DNA of 64,000 nt from Calothrix sp. NIES-2098 (GTDB lineage: Bacteria; Cyanobacteriota; Cyanobacteriia; Cyanobacteriales; Nostocaceae). Numbering within the stretch: the first letter of the stretch is position 1; every line of letters starts with the position of its first letter. Made by a program: the position numbers and the translations under genes. Shown here piece after piece: positions 1 through 8,852 of this stretch. Location: contig AP018172.1 of NCBI GenBank assembly GCA_002368175.1, positions 2,912,001 through 2,976,000 on the forward strand. The letters are read 5' to 3'. The notes under the pieces are model-generated. The model was not told the origin of the DNA. It searched no databases and saw nothing but the letters and a program-made list of their open reading frames with translations.

Positions 1-1901
1 AAATCTGGGGTAATGGCAATAGCTCGCTCAATTCCCTCCTTGCCATCACCAGCTTCCATCACCTCAAATCCAATCGGTTCCAACAAATTGGCAATCACCG
101 AACGATTTTCCCATTTGTCGTCCACTACCAAGATGGTGCGTTTTTGACCTTGATAACCGGCGATCGCTCCCTGCGGTGTTTCCCTAGAAGCCATTGCCCA
201 ACCTGTAGCTTCTGGCACATCCACCTCAAACCAGAAAACGCTACCTTTACCCAATTGACTTTGAACTTCTAAAGCGCTACCCATGATGTGGACGATTTGT
301 TGACTAATGGCTAATCCTAATCCGGTTCCTTCCGCCTGTCTCTTGACATCTCCAACTTGTTCAAAGGGCAGAAAAATATTCTGTAATTGCTCTACTGTCA
401 TCCCGACTCCCGTATCCTCGACTTGAAAACGAATCTTAAATTTAGTGATTTGTTGTTTTTCTTGACTAATGACATTTACTTTTAAAGTCACACCCCCTCG
501 ATCTGTAAACTTGATTGCGTTTCCCAAAAGATTAATTAAAACTTGTCGCAGTCGTTTCTCATCTGCATGAATGCCAATAGGGAGTTGAACGTCGGGTTGA
601 TAGTTAAAGGCAATGACTTTTTGTTCAGCTTTGATACGGCAGATTTCCACAACTCCTTGCAAAAATGAAGGTAAATGGAAATCAACCGGACGTAGTTCCA
701 TTTTGCGGGCTTCAATTTTAGACAAATCGAGTACATCGTTAATTAGAGTCAACAAATGAGAGCCGCATTGATGGATGATTTCAATTCCTTTATGTCCTTT
801 TTCTGTCAGGGGTTCAGTCCGTTGGAGGATTTGCGTATAGCCAAGGATACCGTTGAGGGGAGTGCGTAACTCGTGGCTCATGTTGGCAAGAAATTCACTC
901 TTAGCTTGATTGGCAACTTCAGCAATATTCTTCGCTTCTTTGAGTTCAGTCGTCCGTTCTTCAACTCGGCGTTCTAGTTCATCGTTGGCTTGTCGGAGTT
1001 TTGTTTCTGCCCTTTTGTTTTCATTTGTCATCGCCGACAGCACAAATGTCGTAATAGCGATCGCACAGATAAATGATTGCAGCAGAATTAGCGATTCATT
1101 CGCAGAGGCTTGTTTAGCAAACGAACCAAAGCCGCGAACAGTGCCAAAAACTGCGATCGCAGACACAATTAATACTAAAAGAGTAGATTCCCGCGCTTTA
1201 AACCGAACTGCCGACCAAATCAGCGGCGGAATCACCATATATTCAATTGGATATCCTCCCGAAAAGGCTACACGAGCGATCGCTATCAAAATGAGTAAGA
1301 TAATTACAAACTCGGTAATTTGTCGCCGTTCAAAGCCTGTTGAAGATTTTTGGAGCCATGCCAGCAGTAAGGGCGTCACAACCAAAATACCAGTGACGTC
1401 TGATGCCAGCCAGGTGCGACACACATCACCAAATGCTACCCAAGGAGCAATTCCACTAATACAAAGGGTCAACGCAGCTAGTACAGAACTGATTAGGGGG
1501 GTAGGTATAGTTAAGACAATAAACTTAAAGACATCTTGCGATCGCTCTAAAAAATTGCGGCGTTTGATCCAACGATGAATCAAAAAAGTGCCAATTAGAG
1601 GAGTGAAAAGATTAACCGCCGGAATAATACTACTAATTAAAAAATTATGTTTGAAAAACAGAAGATAGCTAACAATAAAATCACTTACAAATAATATCGG
1701 CCAAACACGATAACCTACCAAAACCATTGCCGCTAAAAACACACCCAGCGAAGGCCAAAATGCTGAAGCACCATTGACAAAGGTCATAGAAAGACCTATT
1801 CGTCCCAGGCAGAGGTGAACAATAGGAATAATTAACGCAGCCAGCAACAAGGGGCGATCGAGTTTAAATAGAGATTGCTGCTTGAACGTAGTCTGCTGCA
1901 T
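1..1901 (-). CDS. MASE1-type hybrid sensor histidine kinase (3' end outside window)
   Basis: I translated the minus strand from ATG at 1901-1899; the frame stays open to position 1 (633 residues), so the C-terminus is missing. About 300 hydrophobic N-terminal residues with several membrane segments resemble the MASE1 sensor domain (seen: FWPSLGVFLAA, WLASDVTGILVVTPLLL). A short coiled coil follows, then HisKA with MSHELRTPLNGILGY (phospho-accepting His near residue 342), HATPase_c with NLLGNAIKF and GTGLGLAIS boxes, and the start of a receiver domain (ILVVDDKWENRSVI). The phosphorylatable Asp lies beyond the window edge. Known for the family: membrane sensor that autophosphorylates and passes phosphate to its own receiver. 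The ligand is unknown. A GGAG-like site (cggagat) lies about 7 bases upstream of the start. Confidence 0.93.
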   Translation of the reverse strand, partial: MQQTTFKQQSLFKLDRPLLLAALIIPIVHLCLGRIGLSMTFVNGASAFWPSLGVFLAAMVLVGYRVWPILFVSDFIVSYLLFFKHNFLISSIIPAVNLFTPLIGTFLIHRWIKRRNFLERSQDVFKFIVLTIPTPLISSVLAALTLCISGIAPWVAFGDVCRTWLASDVTGILVVTPLLLAWLQKSSTGFERRQITEFVIILLILIAIARVAFSGGYPIEYMVIPPLIWSAVRFKARESTLLVLIVSAIAVFGTVRGFGSFAKQASANESLILLQSFICAIAITTFVLSAMTNENKRAETKLRQANDELERRVEERTTELKEAKNIAEVANQAKSEFLANMSHELRTPLNGILGYTQILQRTEPLTEKGHKGIEIIHQCGSHLLTLINDVLDLSKIEARKMELRPVDFHLPSFLQGVVEICRIKAEQKVIAFNYQPDVQLPIGIHADEKRLRQVLINLLGNAIKFTDRGGVTLKVNVISQEKQQITKFKIRFQVEDTGVGMTVEQLQNIFLPFEQVGDVKRQAEGTGLGLAISQQIVHIMGSALEVQSQLGKGSVFWFEVDVPEATGWAMASRETPQGAIAGYQGQKRTILVVDDKWENRSVIANLLEPIGFEVMEAGDGKEGIERAIAITPD

Positions 1902-2370
1902 TTTCCGATCTCCGTGCAGATATTTGAAGGAAAATAACCTCCAAAAAAGGCTATTAACCTTATAGTTCCCAGCTATGGAGGGAAAAGGGACAAAGGAGTG
2001 TGGGGAGGAGGGGAAGAAATGCCCCATGCCCATTTTCTCTATATAGGTAAATCAAATATAAACTCGGAATAAAATAGATATTGCAAATAGAACAGAATAC
2101 CTCAGGTAATTTAGGCAATGGGTAATTATGAGCAAAAAGCCTAAACACCACACTTCGAGCGATCGCGCTTAACCTGCACCGTGAAGCCAAGAATACTATA
2201 TAGATAGATAGACAGGCGGGCCGAAAAAGTCTACAATCTGAACTTATTGCGGTAAATTTACCTATTGTTCAATCAACATCAGCATAGTAAAGATTTTCTA
2301 GCGTTTCCGGCGTGATGCCAAAGCGCCCTATTAATATGATGAAAGTCTTTTAGTAAAGGGCAGCAAACCG
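1902..2370. other. Intergenic region without a supported gene
   Basis: About 470 bases. Near 1980-2035 there is a G-rich then gcccatgccc-like low-complexity stretch of the kind common between Nostocales genes, and one HIP1-containing segment near 2160. The rest is AT-rich. The promoter of the minus-strand kinase and that of the small plus-strand gene at 2371 should lie here, but I cannot point to convincing -35/-10 boxes. Confidence 0.5.
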
Positions 2371-2493
2371 ATGGATGTAAAGCTGATTTTAGCGGGATTA
2401 ACAGTCATATTTACCATTTCGTGCTTGTTTTTTGGCACCAAAAACGGATTTTATGACTCAGATAACTATCACGGCAATGGCTCTGCACATTGA
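2371..2493 (+). CDS. 40-residue single-pass membrane peptide, conserved-looking, function unknown
   Basis: ATG at 2371, stop TGA at 2491-2493. The protein starts MDVKLILAGLTVIFTISCL and ends DNYHGNGSAH: one hydrophobic helix (about residues 4-22) followed by a short polar tail. An AAAGGG purine run lies about 10 bases upstream of the start. I recall small cyanobacterial proteins with this layout and tail, but cannot verify that here. It stands alone, with about 470 bases before and 260 after it. A membrane-embedded small regulator or subunit is possible; nothing in the sequence shows which complex it would join. Confidence 0.6.
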   Translation: MDVKLILAGLTVIFTISCLFFGTKNGFYDSDNYHGNGSAH

Positions 2494-2753
2494 AAACGGT
2501 CTGAAGGTCGGCTTTTGACCCTCAGAATTTCGGAAAGGAAAATTCCTTTAGTCCCTAGTTTGAGGGGTTCTCTTTACCCAAATTTTCCGAACCTGGGCGG
2601 GTTCGGCGGAGGTATCCTCCCCCATCAAAAATCCGCATTTTCAAGGTGAAGGGGCGCTAAATGAAACTTACCCCTAGGTCGCAAAACCAAAATACCCACA
2701 GTTTTTGGCTTTTGAGATATTTCCATGACAATGAGGTTTGAGGGGAGGAGAAC
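2494..2753. other. Leader region upstream of the metallo-hydrolase, with two small hairpins
   Basis: Two adjacent inverted repeats occur: cgaacctgggcgggttcg at 2588-2605 and ggaggtatcctcc at 2608-2620. Neither is followed by a T run, so they are not clear terminators. They may be RNA structures in the 5' leader of the gene at 2754 or processing sites. A strong GGGGAGGAG ribosome binding site lies just before the ATG at 2754. Confidence 0.35.
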
Positions 2754-4421
2754 ATGAGAGATAATCTTTCATCGTCCTCTCGTATTGATGCTGATGATGC
2801 AGCTAGCGAATTAGAATGTTTGCCTTATGGTGTCCAGCATAATGATGAGGGCGTATGTTTATTAGTACGGATGGGGCCGTACCGAATTTTGCTGGATTGT
2901 GGTTTGGGAGATACTTCGTCGTTGGTGAAGGGGCTAAAGCAGTCGGCACACCGCCGAAATTCTCCCTTACCAGCAGATTTAGTTTTGATTAGTCACGCCC
3001 ACCCCGATCACGCAAGAGGATTGCTGGCACTGCATCAGGCTTTCCCACATTTACCCATATACGCCAGTGAAGTAACTAGTAAGTTACTGTCATTAAACTG
3101 GTTAGACAAAGACCCAAAAGAAATTTCCCAATTTTGTCAAGCTTTACCGTTGCGATCGCCTGTGGAATTTCAAGAGGGCTTAGTAGCGGAGTTGTTTCCC
3201 GCAGGTCATCTACCAGGGGCTGTTGCGATTCTGCTGACTTACACCACTCCCCGGCGTTCTTATAAGCTACTGTATACAGGAGACTTTTTCTTATCTAACT
3301 CGCGGCTGGTAGAAGGCTTGCGTTTAGAAGAATTACGGGGATTAGAGCTAGATGCTTTAATTATTGAAGGCACGTATGGGACATCACGACATACCCACCG
3401 CCGCAACCAAGAAAATCAACTAGCAGAACGAATTCATCGCGCGATCGGCGATCGCTGTTCTGTGCTACTCCCTACACCTGCATTAGGGTTAGGGCAAGAA
3501 CTACTGATGCTTTTACGCAGCCACCACCATTTCACAGGCAGAGATTTAGATATTTGGGTTGATGGTGCTGTCGCTAAGGGCTGCGATGCTTATTTGGAAC
3601 TACTACCCCACCTCCCTGCATCAGTACAAAACTTTGCCCGCCATCAACCCTTATTTTGGGATGAAAGGGTGCGTCCTCGCGTGCGGCGTTTGCAAGCAGA
3701 ACATCGTGCCAATATCGGCAAGACCCCCTGTATTGTCCTCACCGACTCTACAGCAGATTTCAGCCAATATTGTCAACCCGAAACCGGCCCTTGGCTGATC
3801 CTCCTGCCAGAAAAAATAGATATAAAAGTTAAAAAACAATATCCTGCACCCACGACCATTGAAGGCTATCTTCTCGCCCAACACAGCGATGGCCCTGGTA
3901 CTACGCAGTTAATTCATAACTTGCGACCCCAGCACGTCATTTTCGTTCATGGTTCCCCTTCCTACTTGGCAGATCTCACAGCTTTAGAAGAGTTGCAAAA
4001 CCGCTACCACCTGCATTCGCCATCTGCGGGGATGTTAGTAGAACTGCCAATTGGCGATACATTTATCCAGCCAGCTGCCCCAGAAACTAATTATGAAGGC
4101 GAACTCACCGAGTTAGGAACCACCATCACAATTACCCTGCCAGAGTCCATTACCACCGATCCCCGCTGGCGATCTTTTGCTGATACAGGTTTAATTGAAG
4201 CCCGTTGGCAAGGTGAAGAAATAGTATTACGAGGCTTATCACAAAGAGAACTCCTCAGCCAAAATAGCGATCGCTATACCTGGGCTGACATAGAATGCTG
4301 CGGAACCTGCCGATATCAACGAGGTCAGCGCTGCTGGAACCCTAATTCTCCCCTGTACAACTTCAAAGTCACTCTGGAAGGTTACTGTCCCGCCTATGAA
4401 CGGTTAATTGAAAATGAATAG
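2754..4421 (+). CDS. MBL-fold metallo-hydrolase, beta-CASP-like, with C-terminal Cys cluster
   Basis: 555 residues. The metallo-beta-lactamase signature SHAHPDHARG gives HxHxDH metal ligands at H81, H83, D85 and H86. Further motifs are the His of FPAGHLPGA and the Asp of LLYTGDFF. The middle of the protein and the late FVHGSPSYL motif fit the beta-CASP layout of RNA-processing nucleases. The last 45 residues carry an unusual Cys cluster (ECCGTCRYQRGQRCW ... GYCPAYERL) that could bind a metal or Fe-S cluster. Known for beta-CASP enzymes: endo/exonucleolytic RNA cleavage or 3' processing. Here nuclease activity is inferred only; a small-molecule hydrolase is possible. The strong GGGGAGGAG site fixes the start. 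Transcription ends at a hairpin shared with the convergent gene. Confidence 0.85.
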   Translation: MRDNLSSSSRIDADDAASELECLPYGVQHNDEGVCLLVRMGPYRILLDCGLGDTSSLVKGLKQSAHRRNSPLPADLVLISHAHPDHARGLLALHQAFPHLPIYASEVTSKLLSLNWLDKDPKEISQFCQALPLRSPVEFQEGLVAELFPAGHLPGAVAILLTYTTPRRSYKLLYTGDFFLSNSRLVEGLRLEELRGLELDALIIEGTYGTSRHTHRRNQENQLAERIHRAIGDRCSVLLPTPALGLGQELLMLLRSHHHFTGRDLDIWVDGAVAKGCDAYLELLPHLPASVQNFARHQPLFWDERVRPRVRRLQAEHRANIGKTPCIVLTDSTADFSQYCQPETGPWLILLPEKIDIKVKKQYPAPTTIEGYLLAQHSDGPGTTQLIHNLRPQHVIFVHGSPSYLADLTALEELQNRYHLHSPSAGMLVELPIGDTFIQPAAPETNYEGELTELGTTITITLPESITTDPRWRSFADTGLIEARWQGEEIVLRGLSQRELLSQNSDRYTWADIECCGTCRYQRGQRCWNPNSPLYNFKVTLEGYCPAYERLIENE

Positions 4422-4427
4422 GGGATG

Positions 4428-4515
4428 TGAAGAAGCAGAGGAGCAGGGAGCAGGGAGACAAGGAGGATAAGGAAGGGAGAAATAATAACAAATGCCCAAT
4501 GCCCCATGCCCAAAA
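4428..4515. repeat. Low-complexity intergenic repeats (gcaggga and ccaatgccc types)
   Basis: A G/A-rich run built from gagcagggagcaggga is followed by aatgcccaatgccccatgccc. Such short tandemly repeated heptamer-like tracts are typical between genes of filamentous cyanobacteria. A related G-rich/gcccatgccc stretch lies near 1980-2035. Confidence 0.55.
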
Positions 4516-4516
4516 A

Positions 4517-4558
4517 GTTAAGAGTCCAGAGTGGAAACATTGACCCTGGACTCTTAAC
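4517..4558. terminator. Hairpin between convergent genes, likely bidirectional terminator
   Basis: Perfect 13-base arms gttaagagtccag (4517-4529) and ctggactcttaac (4546-4558) with a 16-base loop. It lies between the plus-strand metallo-hydrolase (ends 4421) and the minus-strand gene ending at 4575. There is no long T tract, so factor-independent termination is inferred mainly from position and symmetry. Confidence 0.55.
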
Positions 4559-4574
4559 TCTCGACTATTTTGAT

Positions 4575-4886
4575 TTATTCAGGATTCGAGTCTGTGTAAC
4601 GGTTGCGGATACGTTCAGCTTCCGGACAGTCTTCGGTCAACAGAGGTTCTACATTACCGCGTGGTACTGAGGCTAACTTTTGGGTGACAGCACCAATGCT
4701 TTCGAGCCGAACCATCTCTTCCCAAGAACAAACTTCATCCTCTTCTTCTGTTTCATAGCGCAGGGTCACTAAATCTCCCTCTATATCAATGATGCGGGCG
4801 CGTTCTATCCAGCGTTGCTGGTCCCGCAAGAATACACATACCTCCCGCCCATCGCAACACAATTGATAAATCTTGCGGTGTAGCAT
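4575..4886 (-). CDS. Small conserved cyanobacterial protein (DUF6679-like)
   Basis: 103 residues starting MLHRKIYQLCCDGREVCVFL. It is acidic in the middle (RYETEEEDEVCSWEEM), has no membrane segment and contains CC and single Cys residues. From memory it resembles the cyanobacterial DUF6679 family; that family name is uncertain. The pattern of short beta-like strands (ARIIDIEGDLVTLRYE) suggests a small SH3/Sm-like barrel, which is inference. It is transcribed alone, convergent with the metallo-hydrolase. Function unknown. Confidence 0.75.
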   Translation of the reverse strand: MLHRKIYQLCCDGREVCVFLRDQQRWIERARIIDIEGDLVTLRYETEEEDEVCSWEEMVRLESIGAVTQKLASVPRGNVEPLLTEDCPEAERIRNRYTDSNPE

Positions 4887-5451
4887 GTACTGCTTCTGCC
4901 TTTTTAAACAACGTAGTTAAACCTTTCAAAATCTGGGCTTTACCCCAGTGCATAATACCCTTAGAAGTCAGTTTTACAGTTACGAGTAACTACGTATTTT
5001 AACCCAAACCAAAGACTGCGTGTAGTTGTCAGAATCTCAGGAAATCTTGGGTCATCACCTCATAGCTACTACGTTGGTGAAACTAAAACTCCTTCAGGTT
5101 CCTTCAGTGAATGTATTCTTCATAGAAGTCATACAATTCGGGATTTATCCTAACTAGGTTAATCCTTGCTGATGAGTTCTTCCTACCATTATGTAATAAT
5201 AGATACTCCGAAACAAGCGTTGATTGCGGTTGTTTGAGTTGCCTACTTGTAGTCATTGGCATTGCTGGGAAGTCCGGGAACTCGGCTGTACTTTTACCCC
5301 TATGTATTTGATCTTAACTCATTCTTTGGCTGTCCTGAATGGTTTTGGACAATAACACCACAAGAGTTTTGAGTAGAGGGTTTTTTGACTGATGTGACAC
5401 GTCCCGTTTACGAGCAACTATGCAACGCCAAAGTCAATTATTGTAGGGGTA
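4887..5451. other. 565-base intergenic region, nothing recognised
   Basis: No open frame with coding character, tRNA or clear riboswitch was seen on either strand. It must contain the promoter of the minus-strand gene that starts at 4886. Several short T runs and weak inverted repeats occur without a consistent pattern. Confidence 0.4.
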
Positions 5452-5667
5452 TTAGCAAGATTTGTTCCCTAAGGGAAAATCCATGAGTAGTGTCGAGGAT
5501 GCTTCTCGTTTAATTTGACCTGCACGAACTGCATCATAAAGCGAGTTAAGTGCTAGCAAATCATCTGATTGATAACACTTCGTCGCTATAACTTGATGGA
5601 GTAGACCCTCAGATTCAACACTAAGACATCCAGTTTGGAAAGCAGATTCAACAATTGTGCGAATCAT
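5452..5667 (-). CDS. 71-residue hypothetical protein of cyanobacterial type
   Basis: Starts MIRTIVESAFQTGCLSVESE. The composition is that of a small soluble helical protein (LLALNSLYDAVRAGQIKREAS), with no membrane segment. I recall similar short proteins with a conserved start and an AV.AG.IK.E segment as multi-copy hypotheticals in Nostoc-like genomes, without a known function. Codon use looks normal for the neighbourhood. The gene is solitary, with non-coding DNA on both sides. Confidence 0.55.
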   Translation of the reverse strand: MIRTIVESAFQTGCLSVESEGLLHQVIATKCYQSDDLLALNSLYDAVRAGQIKREASSTLLMDFPLGNKSC

Positions 5668-5985
5668 GTTGATTAGGGCTTAGTAAGCAATTTGTTACCT
5701 CCAGTATGAAATAAATACTAATTTGACAAATTGATATGAGACAGCGAACACTAGTGATTATAATTACATAATTTTGTGATCTCCATCATAGGAAAAGTTT
5801 ATACTATCTGACTCTGAAATTGTTGATATCTCAATATATTTAGGAAATATGTCATCCACAATTTTCAAGTACAAAGTAAAAACTAGACAGATAGATTTGA
5901 TAATTAAATATACACTAATTTTCAGTAAATGCCGCAAAATATTTGCAAAAATCAATTCTATAAAGGAATAATAATATACACGTAA
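5668..5985. other. AT-rich intergenic region
   Basis: About 320 bases, strongly AT-rich between 5690 and 5985. A 63-codon open frame on the minus strand is made of low-complexity Ile/Lys/Tyr codons and is unlikely to be a gene. No terminator for the gene ending at 5986 stands out. Confidence 0.4.
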
Positions 5986-6774
5986 TTAAGGCAAAATCTG
6001 GCGGAAATCCTCATCGCGATCGCTCAATTGTACCCAATCGAGATTGAAAGACCGTAATTTTTGCACCAAGCGATCGCAAGCGGGTCGTTCGGTAGCGTAA
6101 TGTCCCGCATCAATCAAAACCAAACCGCGATCGCGGCTTTCTTGGAACTGATGGAACTTACAGTCAGAAGTTAGATAAGCAGTAGCACCAGTTTTCACTA
6201 CCGCCGAAATATAACTAGCGCCAGAACCGCCTAAAACTGCGACTTTAGAAATTTCTTGGTGTAAATCAGCAGTTGGTGACACAATCAAATTCGGGGGTGA
6301 TAGGCGGGTGTGGATTACCGCCAATAATTCCTTTAATGTCATCAAAGGCTGTAATATGCCAACCCGACCATATCCTAATCCATTTTGAGTAGGAACAATG
6401 GGAGTAACTTCCTTCAATTCTAAAATTTGCGCCAAAACATCAGCAGTTCCATCATTTACTTGGTCGAAATTGGTATGAGCGCTGTAAATACCGATATTTT
6501 TGGTAAAAGCTAACCGCACCATTTCTGCGATCGCTTCACCACTGCGGAGAGATTTAGGCGGGTTAAATATTAGGGGATGATGGGCAAAAATTAGGTTAGC
6601 ATTAGTGGCGATCGCTTCTTGCATCACCGCCAAAGTCGGCGTTAAGCATACCAAAACCCTAGCAGATTCTTGTAAAATTCCTGGCTCAACCTGCCACCCA
6701 CAATTATCCCAACTTTCACTCCAAGCAGGATTTGCCCATTCTTCAAACCATGTAATTAAGTCAGCAATTTTCAT
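5986..6774 (-). CDS. Nif3-like dinuclear metal centre protein (GTP cyclohydrolase 1 type 2 family)
   Basis: 262 residues, close to the usual 250-270 for the short bacterial form. It starts MKIADLITWFEEWANPAWSE. Expected metal-binding motifs are visible: FAHHPLIF (His-His), YSAHTNFDQ and, near the C-terminus, LIDAGHYATER, which brings His and Glu into the di-metal site. The GGSGASYI segment typical of the family is also present. Known: these proteins form hexameric toroids with a bimetal centre; the true substrate is unsettled despite the GTP cyclohydrolase label. The stop of the Rpn pseudogene lies only a few bases upstream, so the two may share a transcript. Confidence 0.92.
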   Translation of the reverse strand: MKIADLITWFEEWANPAWSESWDNCGWQVEPGILQESARVLVCLTPTLAVMQEAIATNANLIFAHHPLIFNPPKSLRSGEAIAEMVRLAFTKNIGIYSAHTNFDQVNDGTADVLAQILELKEVTPIVPTQNGLGYGRVGILQPLMTLKELLAVIHTRLSPPNLIVSPTADLHQEISKVAVLGGSGASYISAVVKTGATAYLTSDCKFHQFQESRDRGLVLIDAGHYATERPACDRLVQKLRSFNLDWVQLSDRDEDFRQILP

Positions 6775-6777
6775 TGG

Positions 6778-7623
6778 TTAATCTATTTCCTGCTGGTCTA
6801 ACCAAGTCAATAAATCAGGTATTGATGAAATTCTCAGAATCGCTCTACCTAAATTTTCTAGCTGTTCCTTGTTTAAACCTTGAACTCGCGCAATAATTGA
6901 CCCATCAATTTCACCAAATCTTTCATCAAGTAAAGACATACAGAACCTAAGTGCTTCTTTTTGTTCTCCCTTTTGTTCTCCCTTCTGCAAAATATCCTGA
7001 TAAATCACAGATTCTTGCATAATATCCTCCCCTAAAAATTGACGAATTAAATCTTTCTTAAACTTTAAACCAGCTAAAATACCTGTGTAAGCTGCGATAT
7101 TTTGCCGAGTTTCCCTATCGGAAATTCTAGCAACACTCTGGGCAACCTGGGATAATAACCTTTGGGGTGAATCTGTTTGGGTTAAAGGTGCTAAAGGTAA
7201 TAATGCCGGATTATCGAGAAATAACGTGGAATCTTGTTCCCACATTCTTATAACTCGATAGCGGTGAGTTGTCATCTCATTTACATATTCTTCAGTAAAA
7301 GCGATTTCGTTACTTGTCTCTTGTAAGAAAATAACTATCTGAGTTATGGGAACATCATACTGTCGCACTAACCTCACGAACTAATCCAACATTCGGAAAG
7401 AAATAGCCGGAGTAGATTGTATGATTGTTTGAAATTCCAAATGTAAAATCCGATTCTCTATTTTTAAAAAAGTAACAGAGTCGGCTCGAATTGGTTCAAG
7501 ACTCAACTCTGTTTTTAAAACTTCGATTTTTGATGCTTCTACCTTTAGCAACCAACGTGCGAAATCTGTTGGATATTTTTCAGCTAAAGTTTTACATACA
7601 TTGTCGAAACTCACAAATTGCAC
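6778..7623 (-). pseudogene. Rpn-family PD-(D/E)XK nuclease gene with one in-frame amber codon
   Basis: Residues 1-80 (7623-7381) start MQFVSFDNVCKTLAEKYPTD and stop at TAG 7383-7381. The same frame then continues without any shift to 6778: FRMLD-stop-FVRLVRQYD. In intact paralogues this place reads FRMLDY(W/F)VRL, so a single substitution of a Tyr codon (TAC/TAT to TAG) explains the stop. The first part holds the nuclease motifs (ADSVTFL, then LEFQ); the second holds IVIFLQET, FTEEYV and a DUF4351-like tail (FGEIDGSIIARVQGL). Known for the family: transposase-like, recombination-promoting DNA nucleases. A reinitiated 199-residue product from GTG 7377 would lack the catalytic half. Readthrough cannot be excluded. 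Confidence 0.85.
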
Positions 7624-7651
7624 CCAAAATTATGCTAGTAAAATTTAATTC

Positions 7652-8065
7652 TCAACCAGAGATATGAACAACTAACTCTCGCACATGACTGCGTTGACGA
7701 TGCTCCCAAACATAAATTCCTTGCCAAGTTCCAAGTACCAAGTGACCGCGATTAATCGGGATATTTTCGGAAGTGTGGGTGAGGGCTGTACGGATATGTG
7801 CCGGCATATCATCAGGGCCTTCTGCATCATGAATATACTTGCCTGATTCCGGTACAAGTTTCGCCATAAAATTAGCCAAATCCACCAGCACATCAGGATC
7901 GGCATTTTCTTGAATCACTAGACTAGCTGAAGTGTGGCGTAAAAATAGAGTACAAAGACCAGTTTCCACCCCCGACTCGGCAACGATCGCTTCAATTTTT
8001 GAGGTGATATTTTGAAAAGACTTGCCAGTAGTGGAAACTCTAAGTAGCTTTTGGTAATGAGTCAC
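7652..8065 (-). CDS. YjbQ family protein (UPF0047, secondary thiamine-phosphate synthase type)
   Basis: 137 residues from GTG at 8065, preceded at 9 bases by GGAG; an ATG at 8086 would add seven residues encoded by interspersed-repeat sequence, so I prefer the GTG. Family signatures: LFLRHTSASLVIQENADP (conserved His and Asn), HDAEGPDDMPAH, and GTWQGIYVWEHR with conserved Gln, Glu and His. The length is typical (130-140). Known: E. coli YjbQ shows weak thiamine-phosphate synthase activity in vivo; the physiological role is unclear. It is a single gene upstream of the Rpn pseudogene. Confidence 0.92.
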   Translation of the reverse strand: MTHYQKLLRVSTTGKSFQNITSKIEAIVAESGVETGLCTLFLRHTSASLVIQENADPDVLVDLANFMAKLVPESGKYIHDAEGPDDMPAHIRTALTHTSENIPINRGHLVLGTWQGIYVWEHRQRSHVRELVVHISG

Positions 8066-8078
8066 GTCGCTTCGCTCC

Positions 8079-8102
8079 GAATTCAAAATTCAAAATTCAA
8101 AA
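8079..8102. repeat. aattcaaa direct repeats
   Basis: Three tandem units of attcaaa (aattcaaaattcaaaattcaaa) directly upstream of the YjbQ gene. This unit is a common intergenic filler in Nostoc-like genomes. It overlaps the ATG-started extension of the YjbQ frame, one reason to prefer the downstream GTG start. Confidence 0.6.
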
Positions 8103-8275
8103 CACCCATAAATAAATTGTGTAGCGCCGCGAGTGAAGCTTGGCGGTTTGGGGCTGGAATTCTTTTCGTTTTCGGTCATTTGCAATGAGTTAAAAGTCCA
8201 CTGAGAGTCAGAATGCGCTTGCTGATTGAGAATATATCACACAACATATAGGTTAATTGATGTAGAAATTGAACT

Positions 8276-8761
8276 ATGGATAAAAAAGAGCTTCTCAGGC
8301 GTTATGCAGCCGGAGAACGGAACTTCTCTAGTATTGAAATCAGTGCGGACGACTTGTACGCTATTGACCTTAGTGGTGCCAACTTGAGTGGTACTAGGCT
8401 GGAACAATTTGAGATATCTTGTGCCATCTTGATAGGTGTTAATTTGTGGAATACCTATTTGACCGATTCCAGCCTTAATAGTGTTGATTTGAGTCGAGCT
8501 AATCTCAGAGGAACTGACTTGCGTGGAGCTAGTCTCAATTGTGCTAACTTGACCGAAGCCGATTTGAGAGAAGCTAGATTTGGAAATACTACGTTCTACA
8601 GGGCTAATCTGACTAGAGCTAACTTGGAAGGCGTTGATTTTAGGGATACTAGCTTGCGAGAGGCTAATTTGACTGAAGCTAATATCGAAGGAGCTAACTT
8701 TAGCAGAGTTCTGTTCCAGAACACCATTATGCCCGATGGTAGTATTCAAACTAATTCCTAG
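8276..8761 (+). CDS. Pentapeptide-repeat protein, paralogue 1 of 3
   Basis: 161 residues. The N-terminus MDKKELLRRYAAGERNFSSI is followed from about residue 30 by A(D/N)LxX pentapeptides (LSGANLSGTRL, VDLSRANLRGTDLRGASL), giving a right-handed quadrilateral beta-helix. The tail NTIMPDGSIQTNS is shared almost exactly with the two paralogues at 8853 and 10488. There is no signal peptide, so it is likely cytoplasmic. Some pentapeptide proteins mimic DNA and protect gyrase, but many cyanobacterial ones have no known role; no specific target can be read from this one. Confidence 0.92.
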   Translation: MDKKELLRRYAAGERNFSSIEISADDLYAIDLSGANLSGTRLEQFEISCAILIGVNLWNTYLTDSSLNSVDLSRANLRGTDLRGASLNCANLTEADLREARFGNTTFYRANLTRANLEGVDFRDTSLREANLTEANIEGANFSRVLFQNTIMPDGSIQTNS

Positions 8762-8852
8762 TGCGATCGCTTATAGGTTGAGTTGAGTGTAAGAGAGTTT
8801 GCCATAGGGAAAGTGCAGCAAATTGATTGTTTATGAATACAGGACTGGAGAT

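Noticed and set aside
910..1578. Plus-strand open frame of 222 codons
   Set aside because: It is antisense to the MASE1 and coiled-coil part of the hybrid kinase, which has clear domain motifs in the minus-strand frame.
1960..2190. Minus-strand frame of 76 codons upstream of the kinase
   Set aside because: Composition comes from G-rich and gcccatgccc repeats; no ribosome site and no domain.
5764..5955. Minus-strand 63-codon frame
   Set aside because: Very AT-rich, Ile/Lys/Tyr-dominated translation without ribosome site; looks like random open frame.
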